From positions 11,817 through 31,898 of the forward strand of contig VAXR01000160.1 of NCBI GenBank assembly GCA_005885165.1: 20,082 bases of DNA, given 5' to 3'. Both the position numbers and the translations under genes were made by a program. Below, piece after piece: positions 1 through 8,411 of the stretch (within the stretch, counting starts at the first letter, position 1; every line of letters starts with the position of its first letter). Source of the stretch: Actinomycetota bacterium. Lineage in GTDB: Bacteria; Actinomycetota; Thermoleophilia; Solirubrobacterales; Thermoleophilaceae. The notes beneath the pieces are model-generated. The model did not search any database. It had not been told where the DNA came from and saw only the letters and a program-made list of their open reading frames with translations.

Positions 1-1287
1 CTCGCCAAGGAGGCGGGCACGCAGCTCGATCCGGTGGCGGTCCAGGCCTTCGAGAGCCACTACTCGGGCCGCCGGCCCTTTGCGCTCTGGCTCGCCCTCA
101 CGAATGTCCCCGCGCGCATGGCGGTCTGGCTCGGCGATGGACTGAACGCAGCCGCCATGTCGACTGCGAAGGTCGCGACGATCTCCGCACTCACCGGGGC
201 GGTTGCCACCGCCGGCGTGACCTCCAAGCTGGCGGCCAAGCCATCGTCGCATTCCGCACGCTACGGCGCGAGCGCGTCCGCTGGATCCGTGCTCCGCGGC
301 AATGCGCTCGCCGCACTTGGCGGCGCCAACCTCTTCCAGCATCTCGGACCGAGCGCGCAGGCGCTCGCTCAAGCGAACCCCGGCTCACGCCCCGGCAACA
401 ACGCCGGCGCCGGGAAGGGCAATGCCGCCGCCCCGTCCGCCTACGTCGTCACGCCGGGACGCACCACGGCATCGGCCCCGGCCTGGACACCCGCGCCCAC
501 CAGCACGCCCGCCGCCACGGTCGTGGCCGCGGCGCCGGCTCCGCCCACCCCGCCGGCGGCTCCCAGCGGCTGGGTGAAGAACGTTCCGCCCGGCAACTCC
601 GGCGGGACCCAGAACACCGGCGGCAACTCCGGCGGGACCCAGAACACGGGCGGCACGCAGAACCCCGGCAACGGCAACGGCAACGGCCAGGGCAAGGGGA
701 ACGGCAACGGCAGCGGCGGCGGCAGCCACGGTCAGGGCACCGGCAACGGCCACGGGAATGGCAACGGCAACGGCAACGGTGGCGGGAGCGGCTCGAGCGG
801 CAGCTCGGGCTCCGGCGGCACCCACGGTCAGGGCAACGGCAACGGTGGCGGCACCGGCAACGGCGGTGGCACCGGGAACGGCGGTGGCACCGGGAACGGC
901 AACGGTTCGGGCAGCACCCACGGCCAGGGGAATGGCAACGGCAATGGCAACGGTGGCGGCAGCACGTCGGACTCCGGCGGCAGCTCCGGCTCCGGCAGCA
1001 CCCACGGCCAGGGCAACGGCAACGGTTCCAGCAACGGCAACGGCTCGGGCGGGAGCACGAGCTCGGGCGGCACATCTGGCGGCGGCGGGACCTCCGGCGG
1101 CGGCAGCACGCATGGCGGCGGCGGAGGCAACGGCGGCGGGACGCACGGCCCCGGCGTGACGTCGGGCGGCGGCGGGCACGGCCCGAGCGGCCTGTCCGGC
1201 GCCGGTGGGCCACCGCCCGCGGTCGAGGCGCCCAGCGCACCCGCGCCGCAGGGCCAGAGCAGCACCACCTCCGGCGCCGGCGCGTAG
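1..1287 (+). CDS. C-terminal part of HD-GYP-like protein with Gly/Asn-rich tail (5' partial)
   Basis: The frame is open from base 1, so the start lies outside the window; the stop is TAG at 1285-1287. The first residues (AGTQLDPVAVQAFESH) resemble the conserved end of HD-GYP/HD phosphohydrolase domains, typically AGTQFDPxVVxAF. None of the catalytic HD or GYP residues are inside the window, so this is family inference. A moderately hydrophobic stretch follows (codons about 58-75) that might be a membrane segment. A Ala/Pro-rich linker (about residues 120-190) leads into some 200 residues of low-complexity Gly/Asn/Ser with THGQGNGNG units. If the HD-GYP reading is right, the full protein would be a cyclic-di-GMP or related phosphodiesterase with an unusual, probably surface or disordered, tail. 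It ends 27 bp before the next gene. The frame is certain, the family is not. Confidence 0.5.
   Translation, partial: LAKEAGTQLDPVAVQAFESHYSGRRPFALWLALTNVPARMAVWLGDGLNAAAMSTAKVATISALTGAVATAGVTSKLAAKPSSHSARYGASASAGSVLRGNALAALGGANLFQHLGPSAQALAQANPGSRPGNNAGAGKGNAAAPSAYVVTPGRTTASAPAWTPAPTSTPAATVVAAAPAPPTPPAAPSGWVKNVPPGNSGGTQNTGGNSGGTQNTGGTQNPGNGNGNGQGKGNGNGSGGGSHGQGTGNGHGNGNGNGNGGGSGSSGSSGSGGTHGQGNGNGGGTGNGGGTGNGGGTGNGNGSGSTHGQGNGNGNGNGGGSTSDSGGSSGSGSTHGQGNGNGSSNGNGSGGSTSSGGTSGGGGTSGGGSTHGGGGGNGGGTHGPGVTSGGGGHGPSGLSGAGGPPPAVEAPSAPAPQGQSSTTSGAGA
593..1160 (+). repeat. Coding low-complexity repeats (NSGGTQNTGG, THGQGNGNG, GGGTGN)
   Basis: In-frame degenerate repeats inside the preceding gene. A ten-residue unit NSGGTQNTGG is duplicated near 595-655. 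THGQG motifs recur near 820, 916 and 1000, with a SHGQG near 724. Between them are runs of alternating Gly-Asn and three consecutive GGGTGN units near 846-900. The DNA is built from GGCAAC/GGCAAT/GGCGGT codon pairs, a substrate for slippage, so length variation between strains is expected. No such tail belongs to the HD-GYP fold itself. Confidence 0.85.
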
Positions 1288-1301
1288 CAGTCTCCGACGG
1301 A

Positions 1302-1307
1302 TACGCT
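1302..1307 (+). promoter_or_regulatory. Putative leaderless -10 box (TACGCT) for the SDR gene
   Basis: TACGCT fits the actinobacterial TAnnnT -10 consensus and stands exactly 7 nt before the GTG at 1315, so transcription would begin at or next to the start codon. There is no Shine-Dalgarno sequence in front of that GTG and no clear -35. The box follows the stop of the upstream gene. The same geometry is seen at four other genes in the window. Confidence 0.4.
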
Positions 1308-1314
1308 GCGCGGC

Positions 1315-2163
1315 GTGGCGGACGCCGTCTCGAAGGCCGTGCTCATCACTGGCTGCTCGTCGGGGATCGGGCACGCCGCCGCCGAGCGCCTGGCGCGATC
1401 CGGCTGGAAGGTGTACGCCACGGCTCGGCGCCCCGAGGCCCTCGCCCACCTGGCCGAGGCCGGCTGCGAAACGATCGCGCTCGACGTCCTCGATGAGGAA
1501 TCGATGCAGCGAGCGGTCGCCCATGTCGAGGAAGCCGAGGGAGCGGTCGGCGTCCTCGTGAACAACGCCGGCTACGGGCAGAGCGGCGCCGTGGAGGCCG
1601 TCCCGCTCGACCTCGTGCGCCGCAACTTCGAGACGAACATGTTCGGCTACCTGCGAATGGCGCAGCTCGTGCTGCCGGGGATGCGGCGCCAGCGCTGGGG
1701 GAGGATCGTCAACCTCAGCTCGGTGGCCGGGCGCGTGACGATGCCGGGGAGCGGCATCTACTCCTCCACCAAGTTCGCGATCCGAGCGATGACCGACGTG
1801 CTCCGCTTCGAGGTGCGGGGGTTCGGCGTGGACGTCGTCCTCATCGAGCCGGGGCCGATCCGCACCCGCTTCACGGAGTCCGCGAATGCCGGGATGCCCG
1901 ACGGCGCAAACGCGGACGGGACCTACGCCGAGTACCACGCCGCGGTGGCGAAGGCGGACGCCGAGGCCGATCAGAGCAAGCTGCTGGCCGGCGATCCGGA
2001 GGACGTTGCGCGGACGATCGAGCGTGCGGTCTCGGCGCGCCGGCCGCGCGCCCGCTATCGCGTGACGGTGCCCGCTCGTCTCTTGCCGGCGCTTCGGGGC
2101 GCGCTCAGCGATCGCGCATTCGACGCGTTCCTCCGCACGCAGGCGCCCCCGCCCGGCGCGTAG
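1315..2163 (+). CDS. Short-chain dehydrogenase/reductase (classical SDR)
   Basis: This is an NAD(P)-dependent oxidoreductase of 282 residues, a usual length for classical SDRs. The Rossmann glycine motif TGCSSGIG is at residues 12-19, NNAG at 83-86, the structural Asn at 108, and the catalytic Ser136, Tyr149 and Lys153 (YSSTK) are all present. EPGPIRT at 178-184 is the usual motif after the active site. R38-R39 just after the second strand favour NADP(H). The GTG start at 1315 is supported by the leaderless-type -10 box and by the correct distance to the glycine motif. The substrate cannot be read from sequence; relatives act on sterols, ketones or fatty acyl derivatives. The gene is intact and cytoplasmic, and lies 73 bp upstream of the penicillin acylase gene on the same strand. 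Confidence 0.93.
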   Translation: MADAVSKAVLITGCSSGIGHAAAERLARSGWKVYATARRPEALAHLAEAGCETIALDVLDEESMQRAVAHVEEAEGAVGVLVNNAGYGQSGAVEAVPLDLVRRNFETNMFGYLRMAQLVLPGMRRQRWGRIVNLSSVAGRVTMPGSGIYSSTKFAIRAMTDVLRFEVRGFGVDVVLIEPGPIRTRFTESANAGMPDGANADGTYAEYHAAVAKADAEADQSKLLAGDPEDVARTIERAVSARRPRARYRVTVPARLLPALRGALSDRAFDAFLRTQAPPPGA

Positions 2164-2236
2164 GCCACCTGGCGGCTGTAGCTTCCCGTCCCTGCTGGGG
2201 CAGGGGCACAGGCCGGTCCGCGTCGCACGCATCGCC

Positions 2237-4875
2237 GTGTACGCGGTGCTCCTCGGCTGCGCCGCAAGTCCGCCGTGCGCAGGGGCCGCCCCGCCGGCGT
2301 ACGGCGCGAACGACGCCGGTGGCTTCCGCAACATCCTCCCGCCGGGGGAGAACGGCACCGACAACTTCGTCCAGCTCGGCAAGTTCCAGTCGGTGGGGCA
2401 GCGTCCGCCGCACTGGATGGACCAGCTCCCGCTCTACAGCGACCTCGTCTACGCCGATCCGGGACTGACCGGTCGCCAGATCCCGTACTACTTCAAGGAC
2501 GCCACGTTCGGGGTCAAGCCGAACCAGATCGCGTCGATCGAACACCCGCGCTCCGGCGTGACGATCGTTCGCGACAAGGCGTTCGGGATCCCGCACATCT
2601 ACGGCGTGACGCACGGCGACGTGATGTTCGGGGCCGGATACGCGGGCGCCGAGGACCGGCTGTTCCTCATGGACATCCTCCGCCACACCGGGCGCGCCCA
2701 GCTGTCGTCCTTCATCGGCGGCGCGAGCTCGAACCGCCAGATGGACCGCGACCAGTGGCAGGCGGCGCCGTACACGGAGGCCGACCTCCAGCAGCAGATC
2801 GACGACGCACCGAAGTACTACGGCGACGCCGGGCGCCGGATCATCGCCGACGGGAACGAGTACGTCGCCGGGATCAACCAGTACATCCACGACGCGACCA
2901 ACCCGCTCGATCCGGTTGGCGCCGCGAACAAGCTGCCCGGAGAGTACGTCGCGCTCGGGATCGTGCCGAAGCCCTGGAAGCTGACCGACGTGATCGCCAC
3001 CGCGTCGCTGATCGGCGGGATCTTCGGAAAGGGCGGTGGGGAGGAGGTGCGCTCCGCCAGGATCTTCCAGGCGTTCCTGGCGCGCTTCGGCGGCCGGCGC
3101 GGGCGGCGAAGCTGGCTCGACTTCCGCGAGCGCGACGACCCCGAGTCGCCCGTCAGCGCGAACGGCCGGTTCCCTTACGAGACGGCGAGCCCGTTCTCTC
3201 CCCGCGGCCTGGCGCTGCCCGATCGCGGGTCGGTGCGGTTCACGTCCGCCGGTTCGCCGCTGACCGGCGCGCTCCGCGCTGGGGCCTTCGGGCTCGATAT
3301 GCGGCGGGCGCTTGAGTCGAAGCACGGCCACTCGAACGCCCTACTCGTTTCGGCGAGGCACTCCGCGGACCACCATACGATCGGGGTGATGGGGCCGCAG
3401 GTGGGCTACTACGTCCCGCAGATCCTCATGGAGGAGGACCTCCACGGGCCCGGGGTCGACGCCGAGGGCGCGGCGTTCCCGGGCGTGAACCAGTACGTGC
3501 AGCTCGGCCACGGGCGCGACTACGCGTGGACGGCGACGTCGGCCAACTCCGATGACGTCGACACATTCGCCGAGGTGCTGTGCCGAGACGCCTTCCACTA
3601 CCGCTGGCGCGGGCACTGCATGGCCATGCAGCGGCTCGACCAGCACAACAGCTGGACGCCGAACGCGCTGGACCAGGGACGGTGCACGGCAGGAAGGTCG
3701 CCTTCGTGCGGGCGCGCACGACCTACTTCCACGAAGCGGACTCCGGGCTCGCGTTCGAGGAGCTGAACAACCCGAGCTTCACCCACGACGCCCGGTCGTT
3801 CGCGCGCGCGGCCGCGAACATCAACTTCAGCTTCAACTGGTTCTACATCGACTCGCGGGACATCGCCTACTACGTGTCCGGCTGGTATCCGCGCCGGGCT
3901 GCGCACACCTCGCCGTCGTTCCCCGTGCTCGGCACCGGCCAGTACGACTGGGCGGGCTACGACCCGAGCACGCACCTGGCGAGCTGGCTCGGCTTCGCCG
4001 CACATCCGCACGCGATCGACCAGCGCTACTTCGTCTCCTGGAACAACCACCAGGCGCGGCGGTGGATGGCGGCGGACGACAACTACCACTACGAGCGCGT
4101 CTTCCGCTCGCAGCTGCTCGAGGACAAGATCAAGCACGACATCCGCGGCGGCCGGCGGATGACGGTGGCACAGCTCGTGCAGGCGATGGAGGAGTCGGCG
4201 ACGCAGGACATGCGCGGCGTGCTCGTCCTGCCGACGGTGCTGCAGGCGATCGGCCATCCGCGGCAGGCGCGGCTGCGCAGGGCGGTGGCGCTGCTCCAGC
4301 GATGGGTTCGCCGCGGCGCCCACCGGCGCGACCTGAATCGCGACGGCCACTACGACGACGACGCCGCGGTGACGCTGATGGATGCCTGGTGGCCGCGGCT
4401 CGTGGCCGCGGAGTTCGAGCCCGCGGTCGGCCGCCCCGCCTACGGCGCGCTGACGAGCTTCCAGCCGCCCGACGCCCAGCAGATGGGGACCGTCGCCAGC
4501 TCGCCGGACTACGAGACCGGCTGGTTCGGCTACGTGAGCAAGGACCTGCGCGACCTGTTCGGGCCGCGCGGGCGCGGGAGCTGGTCGCGGGTGTACTGCG
4601 GCAACGGGCCGCGCGGAGCGGGCGGCGGCGGCCGCAGGACGCGGGCGCGTTGCCGCGCCGCGCTGCGACGGTCGCTCCTCGCAGCCACGCACATGACGAA
4701 ACAGCAGCTGTACGGACACGACCCGACGTGCGCGCAGGAGCACCGCGTGGAGGCGAGCTGCTACGACGAGACGCGCTCGACGGTCGCATCGGGCGTGGAC
4801 ATCCCGAGCTTCCCCTGGATCAACCGGCCGACGTTCCAGCAGGTGGTAGCGCCGACGCGCCACCTGGGGCGATGA
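2237..4875 (+). pseudogene. Penicillin-acylase-family N-terminal nucleophile hydrolase, frame-broken
   Basis: Exported amidohydrolase of the penicillin acylase family, which is made as a proprotein and cut into alpha and beta chains. The first frame (from GTG 2237) has a short hydrophobic N-terminus, then the ILPPGENG region and the alpha-chain part with RDKAFGIPHIYG and GYAGAEDRLFLMD. The beta-chain nucleophile is Ser366 (GHSNALLVS, codon 3332-3334). Near 3674-3680 the reading frame moves by -1 (mod 3) and continues as TVHGRKVAFVRARTTYF to the stop at 4873-4875. Family members usually have extra residues between the equivalent of NALDQ and TVHG, so I infer a short deletion (length 1 mod 3) rather than a single-base error. 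Reading across the break gives about 880 codons. The stop overlaps the next ATG by 4 nt. The true substrate is unknown; relatives hydrolyse acyl-homoserine lactones, lipopeptides or beta-lactams. Confidence 0.85.
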
Positions 4876-6325
4876 GGATCGCGGTGCGCACCCGTCTCGG
4901 CCTGCTGCTCGGGCTTGCAGCTGTCCTCGTGTGGGTCGCCCCGGCCGCGGCGGCGGCCGCGAAGCTCCCTCCCGGCGCCGCCCCGTACGGGCTCGTCGCC
5001 TCGAACGCGAACTTCGTCACGGGGAAGACGCTCGCCGAGCGAACCGCCAGCTACCGGCGGCTCTACCGGGCTGGCGTGCGCGCCATCCGCGTCGACATCA
5101 ACTGGGTCGAGGTCGAGCCGGTTGGCAAGCCGCTTCACGACTACGCCTTCCGCGAGCGCGACCGCGAGGTCAGGGCGATCACCGACGCGGGGCTGCGGAT
5201 CATCGGGATCCTCGCCTACGGCCACCCCGACTACTCGACGCGCGGGAAGTTCCTCGGCTCGACGCCCGTGGGGGGCGGGATCCCGCCCTTCTACGTCGCG
5301 AACGCGCAGTACTTCCCCCCCGACAATCCGGAGAGGTCTGGAACGAGGAGAACGAGGGGTGGCGCTTCTGGCCGCCGCGCGAGGATCCCGCGACTTACGG
5401 GCGGCTCCTGTGCGCCGCCTACAGAGCCGTCAAGAGAAGCGGCTCGGCGGCGCCCGTGCTGTTCGGCGGGGTCTTCTTCCCGGCGATCGCGGACGAGCCC
5501 GGGACCTCGGGCCCCGGCTTCGTGGAGCAGGCATACGGCGCGAACCCGAGGATCGGCCGCTGCTACGACGCGATGGCCTACCACCCGTACCCGTATCCGT
5601 TCACCGCGCCGGAGCTCGACGTGCCGGTGCGGGGATCGGTTCTGGCCGCGCGCGACGCGATGCACGCCGTGCTGGCGCGCCACGGCGACGGCAGCAAGCA
5701 ACTCTGGATCACCGAGGTCGGGTGGCCGACGCACAGGGGCTACGGGGTGAGCGAGGAGAAGCAGGCGCAGTACGTGGCGCGCATGCAGGCCGCGACCTTC
5801 GCGCAGAGGCTGCCCGTTCTCACCTGGTACACGTACGGCGACTACGACGACCCCAGCGACGCCAACCAGGAGGCGCACTTCGGGTTCTTCCGGGCCGACG
5901 GCACTCCCAAGCCGTCGTACTTCGCGCTCGGGGCCTTTGCGCGGGTCTTCGCAGGCGCGCACTTTGTGGCGGATCGCTCGCGTGCGCTCGGCCTCCCGCC
6001 CGGCGCGGAGAACACGGGCGGCCGCGGCTTCGCCCTCGAGTACGCGCGCGCCGGCGCCCGCATCACCGCGCTCTGGTACGCGAACGAGTCGGGGGCCGAG
6101 GGGCAGGGGGCCGGCCCGTCGGGCGGGACGGCCGGGCCGGCGACGGTTCGCGTGCGATTGCCAGTGCGGGCGCACCGGGTGACGATCGTGGGCTTCCTCG
6201 GATCGCGCCGGACGGTCGCGGTGCCGAGGTCGGGTCGCCTGAGCCTCGTCCTCGGCCCCGGTCCGCTCTACGTGATCGACACGGGGCGAACGGCGTCGCG
6301 GACGCGGGGCCGGCATCGGGGGTAG
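4872..6325 (+). pseudogene. Exported glycoside hydrolase (TIM-barrel, clan A type), frame-broken
   Basis: The ATG at 4872 overlaps the previous stop (ATGA), indicating translational coupling. The N-terminus is a good signal peptide (basic MRIAVRTR, then a Leu/Ala/Val core ending in poly-Ala near residue 32). The barrel start GVRAIRVDINWVEVEP is typical of cellulase-like hydrolases. After DNPE near 5332 the frame shifts to one reading EVWNEENEGWRFW, with the likely acid/base Glu at 5345-5347. The likely nucleophile Glu is in LWITEVGWPT at 5714-5716. The stop is TAG 6323-6325. Relatives usually have about 20 residues between the xxxNP segment and the WNE strand (helix 3 and strand 4); here they are absent, so I infer a deletion of roughly 60 nt (1 mod 3). 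The C-terminal part is a beta-sandwich-like tail. GH5, GH39 and GH42-like families are all possible. Confidence 0.8.
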
Positions 6326-6413
6326 GCAGCGCTCGCGCGTCCGGCCCTCGATGGGGAGTCCCAAACCGCGAGTAGCGGTCTTCGCTAGCCGGCGACTGCC
6401 GTCCGCGCCGAGG

Positions 6414-8219
6414 TCAGGGGCCGTGCCTGAACGTCACGTAGTGCGGGTCGAAGCAGAAGTTCTGGCTGCTCCCGAACGCCGCCGCAAAGGTGCCGTTACC
6501 GGGGCAGTTGTTGCTCGCATTGGCGATTCTCGTGCTGTAGCCCTCGGCCGAGAAGGAGTTGGTGCCGGGCCATGATCGGCGAACGGTCACGTAGTCGCCG
6601 AAGCGGTTGAGCGAGGTATCGCCTGCCGCCGTCGTGTATACGAGGAAGTCACCCCAGAACCCGACGGCGTGGGCAGCGTGGTTTCCACCTCCCCCATAGC
6701 CGAGTGACATTGCGACGTCGCCGTTCGGGTTGGACGCCAGGGATGGATACGCGAACGCGAGCGATCTGTTCCAGACCTGCATCTGACTGATCGGGGTGTA
6801 GTCCGATGCCCTGAGCACCTCGATCTGGATGTGGCTCTGCGGGAACGCGCATGTGCCTGGTGTGCGCGTGGCCATCGCGTGGCCAGCGCCCCACGCGAAC
6901 CAGAGCTCGTTGCCAGACTGGGAGCTGCGCAGTGTGGACCCGAGCACGGCGTTGCCGGGAAATCCGAACGCAAGCCAATCGGTCCCTGCGGGCACGCTGG
7001 ACGAGCGGTTGCCGTTGCACCAGCTGTTGATACCTACGTCGCGCCAGCGGTAGACACCCTCGCTGTCCGTCATGGAGAAGATGCGCATGGTGCGGGTGTT
7101 GATGTGGCCGGCCCAGTAAGCGGTGTCGCCGACGTTCTGAGTCAGGTGCCCGCCGTAGGCCGAGGCGGAGTCCGACGGCGTGGTGTAGCCGATGTTGATC
7201 GACGAGCTCGCGGCGATCTGGCTCAGCGGGATTCGCATGACCAGCAGGCCGGCACCGACGTTGTCGACGCTCACATACAGGCTGTTCGTCCCGACTGCGA
7301 GGTCCGGGTAGTCCATCGTTGGGGTCGAGTTCGGTAGGCGGAAGGTCGCCGAGGTCAGGTCCCAGTAGGTCCAGCTGCCGCCGCTGGCAACCACGGCGGG
7401 AGTGGCGGAGGCGATCCGCAGCTTGTTCGTCCCGCATAGGCCGCCACACGTGCCGCTGAACTGCATTAGCCAGATGAACCGGTTGATCTGCGGAACGTAC
7501 TGGACTACCTGATCGCAGCACATGCCTCCATCAAGCTGGACGCGCATGCCGTTAACCGTGCCGAAGGCCGGCCCACTCGGGAAGATGGTCGTCGGATCGA
7601 GGATGTTGAACGTCGCGCCTCCGTCTCGAGACACCGCGCCGAACGATTTCCAATTCCCGGTGGCCAGGACCGTTCGTCCGCTGTCGGCACCACTCATGTC
7701 GGGCGGGAGGCTGCATCCGCCCGCGCGGCAGAAGTCGACGGTGTTCTGAAGCGACGTATTGACCCCGAAGATGGTTGAGGACGCGTGCAGCCCGGGCCCC
7801 GCGATCGAATACGGGCCCTCCGTGGGCGCCAGCTTTCCGCGAGGGCGCTTGCCAGGTGGCCGCCAGGAGAAGTCATCGTTCGCGCGCTCCTCGCCGTTCG
7901 GGGAGGTGAAAGGAAGGAACTTGCCCGACTTGTGCGGCTTGACCTTCTTCCTGCGGAGATGCTTCGATCCCGGTGAAGGGGGAATGCAGCTTTCGCGCTT
8001 GTCGTCCTCGCGCTCCTTTTTGCCGGGCTTCTCCCTTCGCTCGCCTCGCTCCTTCCGGTCGCTGTGCTTCTTCTTGCGGCACTTGTTGATGTTTGGTGGG
8101 CGGTGGTGCTTGGCCTTCGACTTGGCGTCCGCGACGGCCGTCGATGCGGCCACGCCAAACAGCGCGGCAAGAACAAGGATCAGGATCGCCCTGGGAGTCC
8201 TCGTCAGCGAAGCGAGCAT
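6414..8219 (-). CDS. Secreted sialidase-fold (BNR-like) protein with basic N-terminal tract
   Basis: An intact 601-residue protein. A signal peptide covers about residues 1-32 (hydrophobic AILILVLAALFGVAA, then STAVADA). Residues 33-100 hold about 28 Lys/Arg, an unusually basic, probably disordered tract with two Cys. The rest looks like a beta-propeller of the sialidase superfamily: one clear Asp box (SRDGGATF, residues 197-204), a DGGMCCDQVVQY segment near 230, and many Trp/Tyr/Gly-rich strands. No sialidase Arg triad could be identified, so enzymatic activity is not claimed. Sample lines within the gene run about 58-68 percent GC against 75-82 percent in neighbouring genes, suggesting transfer or different constraint. 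The ATG at 8219 follows a TACGGT box by 6 nt and has no Shine-Dalgarno. It converges with the glycoside hydrolase gene across 88 bp. Confidence 0.75.
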   Translation of the reverse strand: MLASLTRTPRAILILVLAALFGVAASTAVADAKSKAKHHRPPNINKCRKKKHSDRKERGERREKPGKKEREDDKRESCIPPSPGSKHLRRKKVKPHKSGKFLPFTSPNGEERANDDFSWRPPGKRPRGKLAPTEGPYSIAGPGLHASSTIFGVNTSLQNTVDFCRAGGCSLPPDMSGADSGRTVLATGNWKSFGAVSRDGGATFNILDPTTIFPSGPAFGTVNGMRVQLDGGMCCDQVVQYVPQINRFIWLMQFSGTCGGLCGTNKLRIASATPAVVASGGSWTYWDLTSATFRLPNSTPTMDYPDLAVGTNSLYVSVDNVGAGLLVMRIPLSQIAASSSINIGYTTPSDSASAYGGHLTQNVGDTAYWAGHINTRTMRIFSMTDSEGVYRWRDVGINSWCNGNRSSSVPAGTDWLAFGFPGNAVLGSTLRSSQSGNELWFAWGAGHAMATRTPGTCAFPQSHIQIEVLRASDYTPISQMQVWNRSLAFAYPSLASNPNGDVAMSLGYGGGGNHAAHAVGFWGDFLVYTTAAGDTSLNRFGDYVTVRRSWPGTNSFSAEGYSTRIANASNNCPGNGTFAAAFGSSQNFCFDPHYVTFRHGP

Positions 8220-8225
8220 CCCGGC

Positions 8226-8231
8226 ACCGTA
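8226..8231 (-). promoter_or_regulatory. Putative leaderless -10 box (TACGGT) for the secreted propeller gene
   Basis: On the minus strand TACGGT is followed by six bases and then the ATG at 8219. It matches TAnnnT and implies transcription starting at about the start codon. No -35 hexamer is evident at 16-18 nt. Confidence 0.4.
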
Positions 8232-8285
8232 CCGGTTGTCCTCGTGAGGCCCGATCGCCGTTCTTTCTCGTCACTGAGCTGGATA

Positions 8286-8304
8286 TGGGGTCTGACAGAC
8301 CCCA
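8286..8304. promoter_or_regulatory. Perfect 19-nt palindrome TGGGGTCTGACAGACCCCA
   Basis: Nine-base arms around one central A, located between two divergent genes about 55 bp from the minus-strand -10 box and 96 bp from the plus-strand one. It could be a dimeric repressor site or a hairpin (7-bp stem, 5-nt loop). Neither strand has a T-run after it, so an intrinsic terminator is unlikely. Short GGGGTC-type palindromes also occur as dispersed repeats in some high-GC genomes, which is an alternative. Confidence 0.5.
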
Positions 8305-8327
8305 AAGGCAGGACGGTGGCCGAGAAG

Positions 8328-8345
8328 GCGTTTCCGCGGAAACGC
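8328..8345. promoter_or_regulatory. Perfect 18-bp palindrome GCGTTTCCGCGGAAACGC
   Basis: An uninterrupted dyad with nine-base arms, 24 bp after the first palindrome and about 55 bp upstream of the plus-strand -10 box at 8400. Its symmetry, length and A/T-containing arms in GC-rich DNA fit an operator for a dimeric helix-turn-helix regulator. The regulator is not identified. Confidence 0.5.
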
Positions 8346-8399
8346 GGATTCGTGGCGCGGGGGCCCTACAGAACGGGTGAGGTCGGGAGGCGCCTGAAC

Positions 8400-8405
8400 T
8401 AAATT
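8400..8405 (+). promoter_or_regulatory. Putative leaderless -10 box (TAAATT) for the phosphoesterase gene
   Basis: TAAATT is followed by six bases and the ATG at 8412. A GGAGG at 8386-8390 is too far upstream (about 21 nt) to serve as a ribosome-binding site, so a leaderless transcript is the simpler reading. GTGAGG at 8377-8382 is at most a weak -35. Confidence 0.45.
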
Positions 8406-8411
8406 CGCCGG

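Noticed and set aside
600..1160. CRISPR-like or tandem DNA array
   Set aside because: Repeat units are in codon phase, degenerate and of irregular spacing; they encode a Gly/Asn-rich protein tail.
385..2382. Long minus-strand open frame opposite the Gly-rich gene and the SDR
   Set aside because: High-GC shadow frame: Arg/Ala/Gly-rich translation without family motifs, opposite two well-supported plus-strand genes.
2237..4875. Penicillin acylase as an antibiotic resistance gene
   Set aside because: The family name does not define the substrate; there is no beta-lactamase or resistance context and the gene is broken as written.
6373..6387. Hairpin TAGCG-GTCTT-CGCTA between two convergent genes
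   Set aside because: Only a 5-bp stem with no T-run; not enough to call a terminator.
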